Shown: positions 1 to 5,423, counted from the first letter of the stretch. The stretch: DNA of 5,889 nucleotides from Prevotellaceae bacterium UBA1716 (GCA_002317225.1 DCIW01000263.1:1-5889), one strand, 5' to 3'. Program-made: numbers and translations. Notes: a model not told the origin generated them from the letters alone.

Positions 1-469
1 GTGTCTGGCTGTTGATACCGAAGTTTGTGCCGTCAGGAGTACAGATGCTCTTGTCGAAGTTTTCGATACCCTGTGAGAGCCATGAAGAAACCTGAGTTGC
101 ACTGTTTGTCTGAAGCCAGAAGCTAACGCGGTAAGGAGTGTTTTCCTTGATAGGGAGGTTGGCAATCTTGAAACCACGATCCCAAGAGTAAGAATCGTTA
201 CCGCCGTTGTCGCCATTTTCTGCAGAGAAGCAGTATTCGCCTTCGAATGGATCGTCTGTGCTCTGCTCTGTCCAGATATCAGCATCCTTAGGGTTAACCC
301 AATCGCCGAAGATTGACTTACCTGGAGAGAGAGCGTACTTTGAAGAATACTTACCTGCCTCTGGCTTGTCGGAATTCTCGAAGCCGTTCTGGTAGATTAC
401 AGTCTGAGCTGATGCTGTAAGAGATGCAGCAAACAAGCCAAGACCTAAGAGGTAATTAATTTTTTTCAT
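1..469 (-). CDS. Secreted protein, probable carbohydrate-binding-like beta-sandwich (3' end outside window)
   Basis: The reading frame starts at ATG 469-467 and stays open for 156 codons to the left edge, so the C-terminus is missing. Residues 1-21 form a signal peptide (MKK, then a Leu/Ala/Gly-rich core, ending ASA before Gln22) with no lipobox Cys, pointing to signal peptidase I export. The mature part begins TVIYQNGFE and continues with Trp, Asn, Gly and Asp-rich loops; the stretch around residues 112-120 (TPYRVSFWLQ) resembles the central strand of CBM4-like or galactose-binding-like jelly rolls. No catalytic motif is visible. Bacteroides have small secreted sugar-binding proteins of this general look (for example DUF4627-type), but I cannot assign a family. 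It lies downstream of the GH27 gene on the same strand but has its own promoter 87 bp before the start. It may bind the glycan attacked by the neighbouring enzymes, which is inference. The gene call itself is secure. Confidence 0.82.
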   Translation of the reverse strand, partial: MKKINYLLGLGLFAASLTASAQTVIYQNGFENSDKPEAGKYSSKYALSPGKSIFGDWVNPKDADIWTEQSTDDPFEGEYCFSAENGDNGGNDSYSWDRGFKIANLPIKENTPYRVSFWLQTNSATQVSSWLSQGIENFDKSICTPDGTNFGINSQT

Positions 470-555
470 ACGCGAAAAAATTTGTTAGTAAAAATTAGTT
501 ATTTATAAAGTTTGTTTGTTCAAACGCTGATATCCCTTGTAGGGAATTTCGGTGG
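470..555 (-). other. 5' untranslated leader of the left-hand secreted protein gene
   Basis: From the -7 box to the ATG there are 86 bases, giving a leader of roughly 80 nt. It holds two small hairpins near its 5' end: TCCCT-TGT-AGGGA (533-545) and GTTTG-TT-CAAAC (514-525), both perfect five-pair stems. The remainder, next to the start codon, is A/T-rich and unstructured, without a Shine-Dalgarno sequence, as is common in Bacteroidota. The hairpins could stabilise the 5' end of the message. Their function is not shown by sequence. Confidence 0.4.
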
Positions 556-563
556 CAAAGATA
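556..563 (-). promoter_or_regulatory. -7 promoter box of the left-hand secreted protein gene
   Basis: On the minus strand this reads TATCTTTG, a perfect match to the Bacteroidota -7 consensus TAnnTTTG. No TTTG-type -33 element stands about 19 bp upstream, so the promoter probably needs an activator. A 12-bp element shared with the GH27 promoter region lies immediately upstream (567-578). Confidence 0.7.
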
Positions 564-566
564 CGT

Positions 567-578
567 TTTTACTTACAT
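567..578 (-). promoter_or_regulatory. Element shared with the GH27 promoter, copy 1
   Basis: The minus-strand 12-mer ATGTAAGTAAAA recurs exactly at 2429-2440, upstream of the GH27 gene. Here it begins three bases upstream of the -7 box, inside the space where a -33/-7 spacer would lie; in the GH27 region it is 20 bases upstream. The different spacing weakens the case for a strictly positioned activator site. About one or two exact 12-mer matches are expected by chance in a window this size, so the promoter location is the main argument. Confidence 0.35.
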
Positions 579-593
579 TTAACCTATTTTATA

Positions 594-623
594 ATGTTAC
601 TTTGTTTTTCTTTTATGTTACAT
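594..623. promoter_or_regulatory. Paired ATGTTAC elements upstream of the left-hand gene
   Basis: ATGTTAC occurs at 594-600 and again at 615-621, 21 bp apart, about two helical turns. The second copy extends to TATGTTACAT (614-623), which recurs exactly at 5225-5234 upstream of the GH43 gene. The core ATGT-T-ACAT is an odd palindrome, as expected for a dimeric DNA-binding protein. A related GTAACGTAAC sequence lies at 676-685, just past the GH27 stop codon. It is a candidate regulator site, unproven. Confidence 0.35.
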
Positions 624-691
624 CTTCTCTAATAGGTTGTAAATGAGATAAATAGAAATGTTAAAATATGGGTATGTAACGTAACTTTTTT

Positions 692-2332
692 TTATTTTTT
701 AATCTGGATATAGTCGATATCCGGCATGTTACGCTTGTTGTTGAAGAGGCGTATAGTGTTCTTTCCAGGCTTGAGAGTCACTTTTGTGGTGGCATTTGCT
801 ACCTTGTCAAAGCCTCCTGAATTGCAACTGAGCTTTGCAATCTTCTTGCCGTTCACCTCAATGTTTATATTGCGATTTTCGCCAGAAAGGTATGCGATAG
901 AGAGTGTGCGTTCGCCTCCATCTTGAGTGTAGACATCAGGGAAGATAAGGCAGTTGTCCTCGTTCTGACCGAGCCAAGAAGCCTTCATTCCCGAACGGCA
1001 GTTGTTGTCGTGTGAGTAGATGCCGGTACGCTCTTGCTGGTTGTTCTTGAGTTCCTGGTAAGATGGATTGTAAGCAGATTCTGCTTCGTAGATAGTTCGC
1101 TCAAGGCGAGTGCCTGCTGTCACATTGAAGATGGCAGTACCATGGGCAGGGATGTTCAATACGTTAAGCACTTCAGCCTTCACCTTGCATCCCTTCACCT
1201 TAATCGACTTCACGATTTGCTTTGTAACGTCATTGCCTGTATAGAGATCTTTTACGAGAGTAATGCCGCTGAGGTCGATGTCCGAAGCACACAACTGGAC
1301 GCTCTTTGCAACCGAATCAGGATTGTAGATAGCAACGGCACGAGTGTTTCCTCCTAATTTGAGAATATCTTTTGTAAGTACAAAGCAGCCATTGAGTTTC
1401 TGGCAAGGATAAGCCTGAAGGCAGAGAGGGTCCTGGTTGAGTGCGATAAGGTCACGGTTTGCCATAAGTGCAAGTGCCTCTGGCTTAACCTTATTCATAT
1501 CGCAACCTACAAGAAGCGGACTGTTCATGATGCACCAAAGGGCAAAGTGAGTCTTGTCTTCTTCAACAGAAAGACCGCGACCGACTTCGAGCATATCCAT
1601 ATCGTTGTAGTGTCCTTTTGAGCAATATGCTGAGAGATAGAGGTTTTGCTGAATGATATCAGCCACGTTTGGCCAATGGCAAGCAATATCATGAGTAGTA
1701 CGCCACGAACCCGCAACTTTCGAAACCCATGTACCTGGATAGTCCCAACGGCATACGTTGACACGAACTCCTGGTTTGCCCGCTGCCTTGATGGCATTAT
1801 AGATATCGGTGTAGCGGATACGTTCGGAGAGGTAGCGCTTGTCCTTATTATGATAAGGTGAACCGCCACAGAAGTCTATCTTGATGAAATCGAAGTCAAG
1901 GTCGTGGAAAAAGAGTCGGCAGTCTTCCTTGTCATGTCCATAAAGTCCAACTCCCACACCTATTGTGTCGCCACCGAAGTAGCTTGCACAAGTGTTCTCA
2001 CCACCATCGCTGTAGATACCAGCCTTGAGACCCTTTGAGTGGATATAGTCTACGACTGGACGCATTCCGTTAGGGAATCGGGTAGGGTGGATAAGGAGGT
2101 TGCCATCCTCATCACGACCTCCAAAGTATCCGTCGTCTATATTAATATATGAGTAGCCTGCATCCTTGAGACCTGTACGAACCATAGCATCTGCCTGATC
2201 ACGAATGATCTGGTCGCTGATTTGGAAACCAAAAGTGTTCCAAGAACTCCAACCCATAAGTGGTGTGTCCTGGGCAGAGGAAGCAAGGGCGTAGATGCCC
2301 AAAGCAGTGATAGTAAAGAATTTTTTCATCAT
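692..2332 (-). CDS. Secreted GH27 alpha-galactosidase-type glycoside hydrolase with C-terminal CBM6/35-like domain
   Basis: This is a 546-residue exported enzyme. Residues 1-21 are a signal peptide ending SSA before Gln21. The GH27 TIM barrel covers about residues 22-310: PLMGWSSWN at 24-32, the sugar-contacting Asp pair INIDD (D66, D67), the nucleophile in FIKIDFCGG (D153), the acid/base in SWRTTHDI (R211-x3-D215), and YNDMDMLEVG (242-251) followed by SPLLVGCDM. An antiparallel beta-sandwich (about 312-405) follows, as is standard in GH27. Residues 412-546 form an added beta-sandwich (YEAESA, then IEVNGKK, then MPDIDYIQIKK) typical of CBM6/CBM35-type modules. Family members release terminal alpha-D-galactose; a few act on alpha-N-acetylgalactosamine, beta-L-arabinopyranose or isomaltose units, so the substrate is not certain. 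All catalytic residues are present. Two adjacent ATGs (2332 and 2329) could start it; either leaves the signal peptide intact. It has its own promoter and sits between an unknown exported protein and a putative binding protein. Confidence 0.93.
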   Translation of the reverse strand: MMKKFFTITALGIYALASSAQDTPLMGWSSWNTFGFQISDQIIRDQADAMVRTGLKDAGYSYINIDDGYFGGRDEDGNLLIHPTRFPNGMRPVVDYIHSKGLKAGIYSDGGENTCASYFGGDTIGVGVGLYGHDKEDCRLFFHDLDFDFIKIDFCGGSPYHNKDKRYLSERIRYTDIYNAIKAAGKPGVRVNVCRWDYPGTWVSKVAGSWRTTHDIACHWPNVADIIQQNLYLSAYCSKGHYNDMDMLEVGRGLSVEEDKTHFALWCIMNSPLLVGCDMNKVKPEALALMANRDLIALNQDPLCLQAYPCQKLNGCFVLTKDILKLGGNTRAVAIYNPDSVAKSVQLCASDIDLSGITLVKDLYTGNDVTKQIVKSIKVKGCKVKAEVLNVLNIPAHGTAIFNVTAGTRLERTIYEAESAYNPSYQELKNNQQERTGIYSHDNNCRSGMKASWLGQNEDNCLIFPDVYTQDGGERTLSIAYLSGENRNINIEVNGKKIAKLSCNSGGFDKVANATTKVTLKPGKNTIRLFNNKRNMPDIDYIQIKK

Positions 2333-2400
2333 TTTGAATATAGTTATTTATTTCTTTTAAATCCTATTAGTGGAAGCCTGTTCGCTTCCTTTTTCGTTTG

Positions 2401-2408
2401 CAAAGGTA
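2401..2408 (-). promoter_or_regulatory. -7 promoter box of the GH27 gene
   Basis: The minus strand reads TACCTTTG, a match to TAnnTTTG, and leaves a leader of about 64 nt before the GH27 start. No clear TTTG -33 element is found at the usual distance. The upstream half of the box lies inside a perfect inverted repeat (2405-2422), so a protein bound there would directly affect polymerase access. Confidence 0.65.
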
Positions 2409-2422
2409 CAAAAAAATGTACC
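2405..2422. promoter_or_regulatory. Perfect inverted repeat over the GH27 promoter (candidate operator)
   Basis: GGTACA - six A - TGTACC is a perfect 6-6-6 inverted repeat on the plus strand, overlapping the GH27 -7 box by four bases. It is followed by a second inverted repeat, CATGT-N10-ACATG (2422-2441), and an ATACAT. The placement fits an operator better than a terminator. On the minus strand the T run lies in the loop, not after the stem, and the stem is only six pairs. Confidence 0.45.
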
Positions 2423-2428
2423 ATGTGG

Positions 2429-2440
2429 TTTTACTTACAT
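2429..2440 (-). promoter_or_regulatory. Element shared with the left-hand gene promoter, copy 2
   Basis: This is the exact second copy of ATGTAAGTAAAA (minus strand), 20 bases upstream of the GH27 -7 box. It forms part of the CATGT-N10-ACATG inverted repeat. Together with the copy at 567-578 it suggests co-regulation of the two genes, which remains inference. Confidence 0.35.
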
Positions 2441-2463
2441 GATACATTTTGTTATTTTGATGT

Positions 2464-2475
2464 AAAAAGTGTCAT
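2464..2475. repeat. 12-bp direct repeat flanking the unknown gene, left copy
   Basis: AAAAAGTGTCAT on the plus strand, identical to 3042-3053. This copy contains the stop codon of the unknown exported protein gene (TGA on the minus strand, 2474-2472). The other copy is part of the GH43 terminator just beyond the gene's promoter. The two therefore bracket the whole transcription unit. It may be chance, as noted under findings. Confidence 0.45.
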
Positions 2476-3026
2476 TTTGAAGTGTCAAAGCGGAAGTCGA
2501 GCAACTTGTTTTCAATACGGCTGATCCAACCGTCGAGTTCGTGGAGTGGGACAACTACTGCATAGTTGAAAGCACATATCTCTTTCTTTCCTTTGACTTT
2601 CGTTGCCGAATCTTTATCCTCTTCGCCCTTGTAATAGCCACGAAGAATGAAGAACTGCTCGCAGTTTCTGTCTACATAGAGGGATGGGACAAGGAAATGG
2701 TTTGATGCAAAACTTGTCTTTCCACCATGGTTGAAATATAGATAGTCGAAATCCACGGCACCTGGTATAGGCTTGCCGAAGTCGATACGTTTGCTGAGCG
2801 ATGGAGACATCTTGTCTGCCTTCACCTTCCATTTCTTGAGATGGTCGATGAAGTTCTGGATATTTTCTTCTTTGAGGATTGCCTCAATCTTGTTGTACGA
2901 ATCAGTCTCTGACACCATATTGATGACAAGGCTCTTCTTGCCGTTGATCTTTGTGATACCCAACGACTGGGCTGATGCACTGACAGCAATCAGCATTGTA
3001 ATGAGGATTGATAATAGTTTTTTCAT
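2472..3026 (-). CDS. Unknown exported protein of 184 residues
   Basis: I do not recognise a family. The start chosen is ATG 3026-3024, which gives a clean signal peptide (MKKLLSILITMLIAVSASA before Gln20). An in-frame ATG at 3059 would add 11 residues in front, but it lies upstream of the -7 box within the GH43 terminator loop and is unlikely. There is no lipobox Cys. The mature protein is about 165 residues, with an early strand (GITKINGKKSLVINMV, 23-38), a Lys/Glu-rich probable helix (41-70), aromatic strands (VDFDYLYFNHGG, 91-102) and a C-terminal amphipathic segment (HELDGWISRIENKLLDFRF, 162-180). Two cysteines, C122 and C151, could form a disulfide in the periplasm. It lies between two glycosidase genes, but its own promoter and flanking direct repeats make a shared role doubtful. 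Confidence 0.85.
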   Translation of the reverse strand: MKKLLSILITMLIAVSASAQSLGITKINGKKSLVINMVSETDSYNKIEAILKEENIQNFIDHLKKWKVKADKMSPSLSKRIDFGKPIPGAVDFDYLYFNHGGKTSFASNHFLVPSLYVDRNCEQFFILRGYYKGEEDKDSATKVKGKKEICAFNYAVVVPLHELDGWISRIENKLLDFRFDTSK

Positions 3027-3030
3027 GTTG

Positions 3031-3060
3031 CAAAGATACAAAAAAAGTGTCATACTCAAA
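3031..3060 (-). promoter_or_regulatory. Promoter of the unknown exported protein gene (-33 and -7 boxes)
   Basis: On the minus strand TTTG (3060-3057) is followed by 18 bases and TATCTTTG (3038-3031), the best match in the window to the Bacteroidota TTTG-N19-TAnnTTTG consensus. The ATG begins only four bases after the box. Initiation would fall at or within a few bases of the start codon, implying a leaderless or almost leaderless mRNA. The -33 element sits in the loop of the GH43 terminator. Confidence 0.7.
3042..3053. repeat. 12-bp direct repeat flanking the unknown gene, right copy
   Basis: AAAAAGTGTCAT, identical to 2464-2475. Here it makes up most of one arm of the GH43 terminator plus five bases of its T tract, so it has a clear role of its own. 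The left copy has no matching second arm nearby and does not form the same hairpin. Confidence 0.45.
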
Positions 3061-3078
3061 GAGAATATGACACATTTT
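3042..3078 (-). terminator. Rho-independent terminator of the GH43 gene
   Basis: Read on the minus strand from the GH43 stop, GTGTCATA (3073-3066) and TATGACAC (3054-3047) form a perfect eight-pair stem with an 11-nt loop, followed directly by a run of seven T (3046-3040). Flanking A/T pairs beyond one mismatch can extend the stem. It begins 17 bases after the GH43 stop codon. It separates GH43 transcription from the next gene and shares bases with that gene's promoter. Confidence 0.8.
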
Positions 3079-3094
3079 AAATATATAAGAGCAA

Positions 3095-5143
3095 TTAATT
3101 AATCAAGAATACCTTTTTAACACCATTGTAAGTGGCAGTTACGGTAGCACGACCTTCGTTAATCTTGCCAATTTCGAACTTCACGTTTGGATCGTCGGCA
3201 GTTGCCTTGATGACAGAATTTGCTTTGAGGCGACCATAAACCTGATAGTGGTCAGTCTGAGTGTAGCCGTTCTGGTTTGTAGAAAGGATTGCAGCCTGTG
3301 GAATCACGAGGTTCGAACCGTCAACATTGATTGTAACCTGTGGCACCTTTGGAGCTTGAGAATTCTTTGAGTCGCAGCAGAAAGCAATTCCGTGAAGGTC
3401 GAAGAGACCCTGTGGACGCTGCTGAGCCTGTGGACGCTGACCACCCCAACGAGGCATTTCTGGTTGCTGAACTTCAGGACCTTCTACTACGAGGTAGATA
3501 GCATGCTTGCCTGTAAGACCTTCAACCTGAGGCACCTTGATGCCTAAAGTGGTACGCTGGCCACGCTTCAAGTCTTTTGCTTCAATCTTAGCGATTTCCT
3601 TACCCTTCCAAGTAGTGTTGGCATAAGGGCCATCAAGCATCACCTTGATAGTGAATGGCTGACCGCTACCTGCAGTGATGTCAAGTTCGATGCGAGTGTT
3701 GTCGCCCTTCTTTGTTCCGGCAAATGCCTTACAACCCTTTGTGTCCTTTGCAAGACCACCAAAACCGAAGTACTTCCAACCTACGATGGCACCGTTCTTC
3801 AATCCGGCAATATCCATAGAGTTGTTCCATACATCACGCTGATCCTGCATAGCATTGTTGTCGTTGATATAGCAAGCAATACCTGCTGAATAATAATTAT
3901 AAGGAGCAAGACCGAAGATTTGGAAACCTTCCGAAGTTACTTCAGCACCTGTGTAATGGTCACCGTTTGAAGCCTTTGCACTCCATTCGTTGCCCTTAAC
4001 GTATGGATCATAACCAACGATGCGAACCTTACCGCCATCAGCAACCTTCTTCTTGTCCCATTCAATCTTGACTGGAGCAACCATAGTCTGGCGAGCATTA
4101 CCAAAACCGCGTGGTGGACGATGATAGAATACATACCACTGACCGTTGATTTCCTGGAGCGAACCGTGAGTGTTGTGAGCGAAGTTTGTAGTAACGAGTT
4201 TGCTTCCGTCCTCGCTGAGTACTACACCACGAGAGTCAACAAGCACACCACCTGAACGCCAAGGGCCGAGTGGACTGTCACCATAAGCATAACGGAGGGC
4301 AGAGTTGGTAGAACCAAGTCCATAGTCAGGACCAGAATAACCAGAGAATACCATCACATACTTATTACCTACCTGACGGATAGAACTTGCCTCGAAGAAG
4401 TTGAACTCGCCTGGGTTTTGTCCCTTATAGAGTGCAGGATATTCAGTACCCTTAGGGTCGCGAACCTCACCATAACGAGATGATGCAGGGATGAAGTAGT
4501 CACGAAGTTGAGTACCAGGGCGAACTGAGTACATGGTGTTCTGATCGAGTTCGGCAGCAGTAGAGTGCTGGAAGCCATAGAATACGTATGCACGGAAGCC
4601 CTTATCGTAGTCCTTATCCTTCTTATCTGTGATATTTTCGATGAATACAGATGGGTCAAAATCAATCATCGAACCTTCAAGACACTGACGCTGGTCTGGT
4701 GTGAGGTTTACAGGAGTGAAAGGTCCATTAGGGCGGTCACTCTTAGCCACCATTGGCACACGGCGCCATCCGCGTGAGTGAGGGTAGAGATAATATACCT
4801 TCTTACCTGTAGCCTTATCTGTAACTTCTACAAGGTCTGGTGCAAACATAGTGTCCCACTGACCGTCTACATAGTGAGTGAAGATTGCACCCTCATCGCG
4901 CCATTGACTGAGATCCTCAACAGGAGCAGACCACATACGGATGTCAGGACCACAATATTCTGTGTTCTTCACATCGTGCGAACCGATGATATAAGCACGC
5001 AACTTACCAGGATTGTCTGGATCTGCAAATACTCGAGGTTCACCATCTGGCACATGTTCCCAAAGTGGAAGGTATGGGTTCTGAGCCACACTTGTCATTG
5101 CAAGCGAACAGAAGAGGGTGAGAGTCGAAAATAGTTTTTTCAT
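3095..5143 (-). CDS. Secreted GH43 glycoside hydrolase with CBM6-like C-terminal domain
   Basis: This is a 682-residue exported enzyme. Residues 1-20 are a signal peptide ending SVA before Gln21. Residues about 22-380 form the five-bladed GH43 beta-propeller: general base in FADPDN (D41), MFAPD at 99-103, pKa-modulating Asp in FDPSVF (D163), acid Glu in FFEASSIR (E251), and the conserved His in NTHGSLQ (H326) followed by NGQWYVFYHR. All key residues are present. A CBM6-like domain follows (about 384-592, with LKNGAIVGWKYFGFG at 448-462 and FDLHGIAF at 581-588), carrying an unusual Pro/Gln/Arg-rich insert at 557-579. A last short beta-rich segment (602-682) ends in VFLIN. GH43 enzymes are inverting and include alpha-L-arabinofuranosidases, beta-xylosidases and exo-beta-1,3-galactosidases; the subfamily cannot be fixed by eye. 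With the GH27 enzyme nearby it probably trims side chains of a plant polysaccharide. It has its own promoter and terminator. Confidence 0.92.
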   Translation of the reverse strand: MKKLFSTLTLFCSLAMTSVAQNPYLPLWEHVPDGEPRVFADPDNPGKLRAYIIGSHDVKNTEYCGPDIRMWSAPVEDLSQWRDEGAIFTHYVDGQWDTMFAPDLVEVTDKATGKKVYYLYPHSRGWRRVPMVAKSDRPNGPFTPVNLTPDQRQCLEGSMIDFDPSVFIENITDKKDKDYDKGFRAYVFYGFQHSTAAELDQNTMYSVRPGTQLRDYFIPASSRYGEVRDPKGTEYPALYKGQNPGEFNFFEASSIRQVGNKYVMVFSGYSGPDYGLGSTNSALRYAYGDSPLGPWRSGGVLVDSRGVVLSEDGSKLVTTNFAHNTHGSLQEINGQWYVFYHRPPRGFGNARQTMVAPVKIEWDKKKVADGGKVRIVGYDPYVKGNEWSAKASNGDHYTGAEVTSEGFQIFGLAPYNYYSAGIACYINDNNAMQDQRDVWNNSMDIAGLKNGAIVGWKYFGFGGLAKDTKGCKAFAGTKKGDNTRIELDITAGSGQPFTIKVMLDGPYANTTWKGKEIAKIEAKDLKRGQRTTLGIKVPQVEGLTGKHAIYLVVEGPEVQQPEMPRWGGQRPQAQQRPQGLFDLHGIAFCCDSKNSQAPKVPQVTINVDGSNLVIPQAAILSTNQNGYTQTDHYQVYGRLKANSVIKATADDPNVKFEIGKINEGRATVTATYNGVKKVFLIN
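3409..3439 (-). repeat. Short tandem duplication inside the GH43 gene
   Basis: A 13-bp unit, CCTGTGGACGCTG on the plus strand, occurs at 3409-3421 and 3427-3439, a period of 18 bp or six codons. It encodes the repeated QRPQ at residues 569-572 and 575-578 in the Pro/Gln/Arg-rich insert. The in-frame period suggests that the insert grew by slippage or unequal exchange. Confidence 0.7.
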
Positions 5144-5188
5144 AAATGACTGTTCTTATTTATAATTAATAATTAGTTTTTCCGACTG

Positions 5189-5196
5189 CAAAGTTA
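5189..5196 (-). promoter_or_regulatory. -7 promoter box of the GH43 gene
   Basis: The minus strand reads TAACTTTG, a match to TAnnTTTG, giving a leader of about 40 nt. No TTTG -33 element is present at the usual spacing; a C-rich run on the plus strand occupies that zone. As with the GH27 and left-hand gene promoters, this suggests dependence on an activator. Confidence 0.65.
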
Positions 5197-5224
5197 GCCA
5201 ATCTCCCCCATTTCAGTTTTTATC

Positions 5225-5234
5225 TATGTTACAT
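5225..5234. promoter_or_regulatory. TATGTTACAT element upstream of the GH43 promoter
   Basis: This exact 10-mer also occurs at 614-623 upstream of the left-hand gene. Its core ATGT-T-ACAT is palindromic. It lies 28 bases upstream of the GH43 -7 box, where activators commonly bind. A related TAACGTAAC (5304-5312) is shared with 677-685. It is a candidate site for a common regulator. Confidence 0.35.
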
Positions 5235-5252
5235 ATCCTTTCCTGTTTGATA

Positions 5253-5300
5253 ATAAATAATAAATAGGTGTGCATTTTTGTACACCTATTTATTATTTAT
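5253..5300. other. Long perfect AT-rich hairpin between divergent genes
   Basis: A 19-bp arm (5253-5271) is perfectly complementary to 5282-5300, extended inward by a G·T pair (5272/5281) and a C-G pair (5273/5280), leaving a six-base loop. Only the loop-proximal part (AGGTGT/ACACCT) is GC-containing; the rest is A/T. It could act as a bidirectional transcription terminator, a protein-binding palindrome or a remnant of a small mobile element. No T tract follows on either strand outside the stem, although the A/T-rich arms contain T-rich stretches themselves. Confidence 0.6.
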
Positions 5301-5389
5301 CCATAACGTAACCTCGATGTACATTCTCATTATAATTGAAGGGCTATTGGATGCTTTGTATGTCATTTCATTTGTAAAAAGCACAGTTT

Positions 5390-5423
5390 GTCCGAAATTC
5401 TTGAAGTTTTTCGGACTTTTCTT
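5390..5423 (+). terminator. Terminator-like hairpin pointing right, with no gene before it
   Basis: GTCCGAAA (5390-5397) pairs perfectly with TTTCGGAC (5409-5416) around an 11-nt loop and is followed on the plus strand by TTTTCTT. This has the form of a modest rho-independent terminator for rightward transcription. No plus-strand gene precedes it in the window. It may end a short unannotated RNA or block read-through toward the membrane protein promoter at 5511-5542. Confidence 0.4.

Noticed and set aside
207..395. Open frame of 62 codons on the plus strand
   Set aside because: It lies fully antisense to the signal-peptide-bearing secreted protein gene, with no promoter or plausible product.
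660..700. T-rich tract near the GH27 stop as a terminator
   Set aside because: The T run is on the plus strand, so it would be an A run in the GH27 message. The GTAACGTAAC next to it is mainly a direct repeat and forms no stable stem.
1525..1869. Open frame of 114 codons on the minus strand within the GH27 gene
   Set aside because: It is a frame-shifted overlap of the GH27 catalytic domain, whose own frame has all family motifs; the translated product has no recognisable features.
2464..2490. Terminator for the unknown gene at its stop codon
   Set aside because: Only a five-pair stem (TTTGA/TCAAA) can form, and the short T run after GACAC lacks a proper stem directly before it. The matching right arm of the GH43 terminator is there without its left arm.
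2222..2524. Plus-strand open frame spanning the GH27 start and the intergenic region
   Set aside because: It overlaps the GH27 promoter, the GH27 5' end and the end of the unknown gene on the opposite strand; no initiation signal supports it.
3027..3059. Upstream ATG extending the unknown protein by 11 residues
   Set aside because: The extension would lie inside the GH43 terminator and the gene's own promoter, and it would put extra residues ahead of a normal signal peptide.
4778..5134. Open frame of 118 codons on the plus strand
   Set aside because: Antisense to the start of the GH43 gene; its Cys- and Ile-rich product is an artefact of reading the opposite strand.
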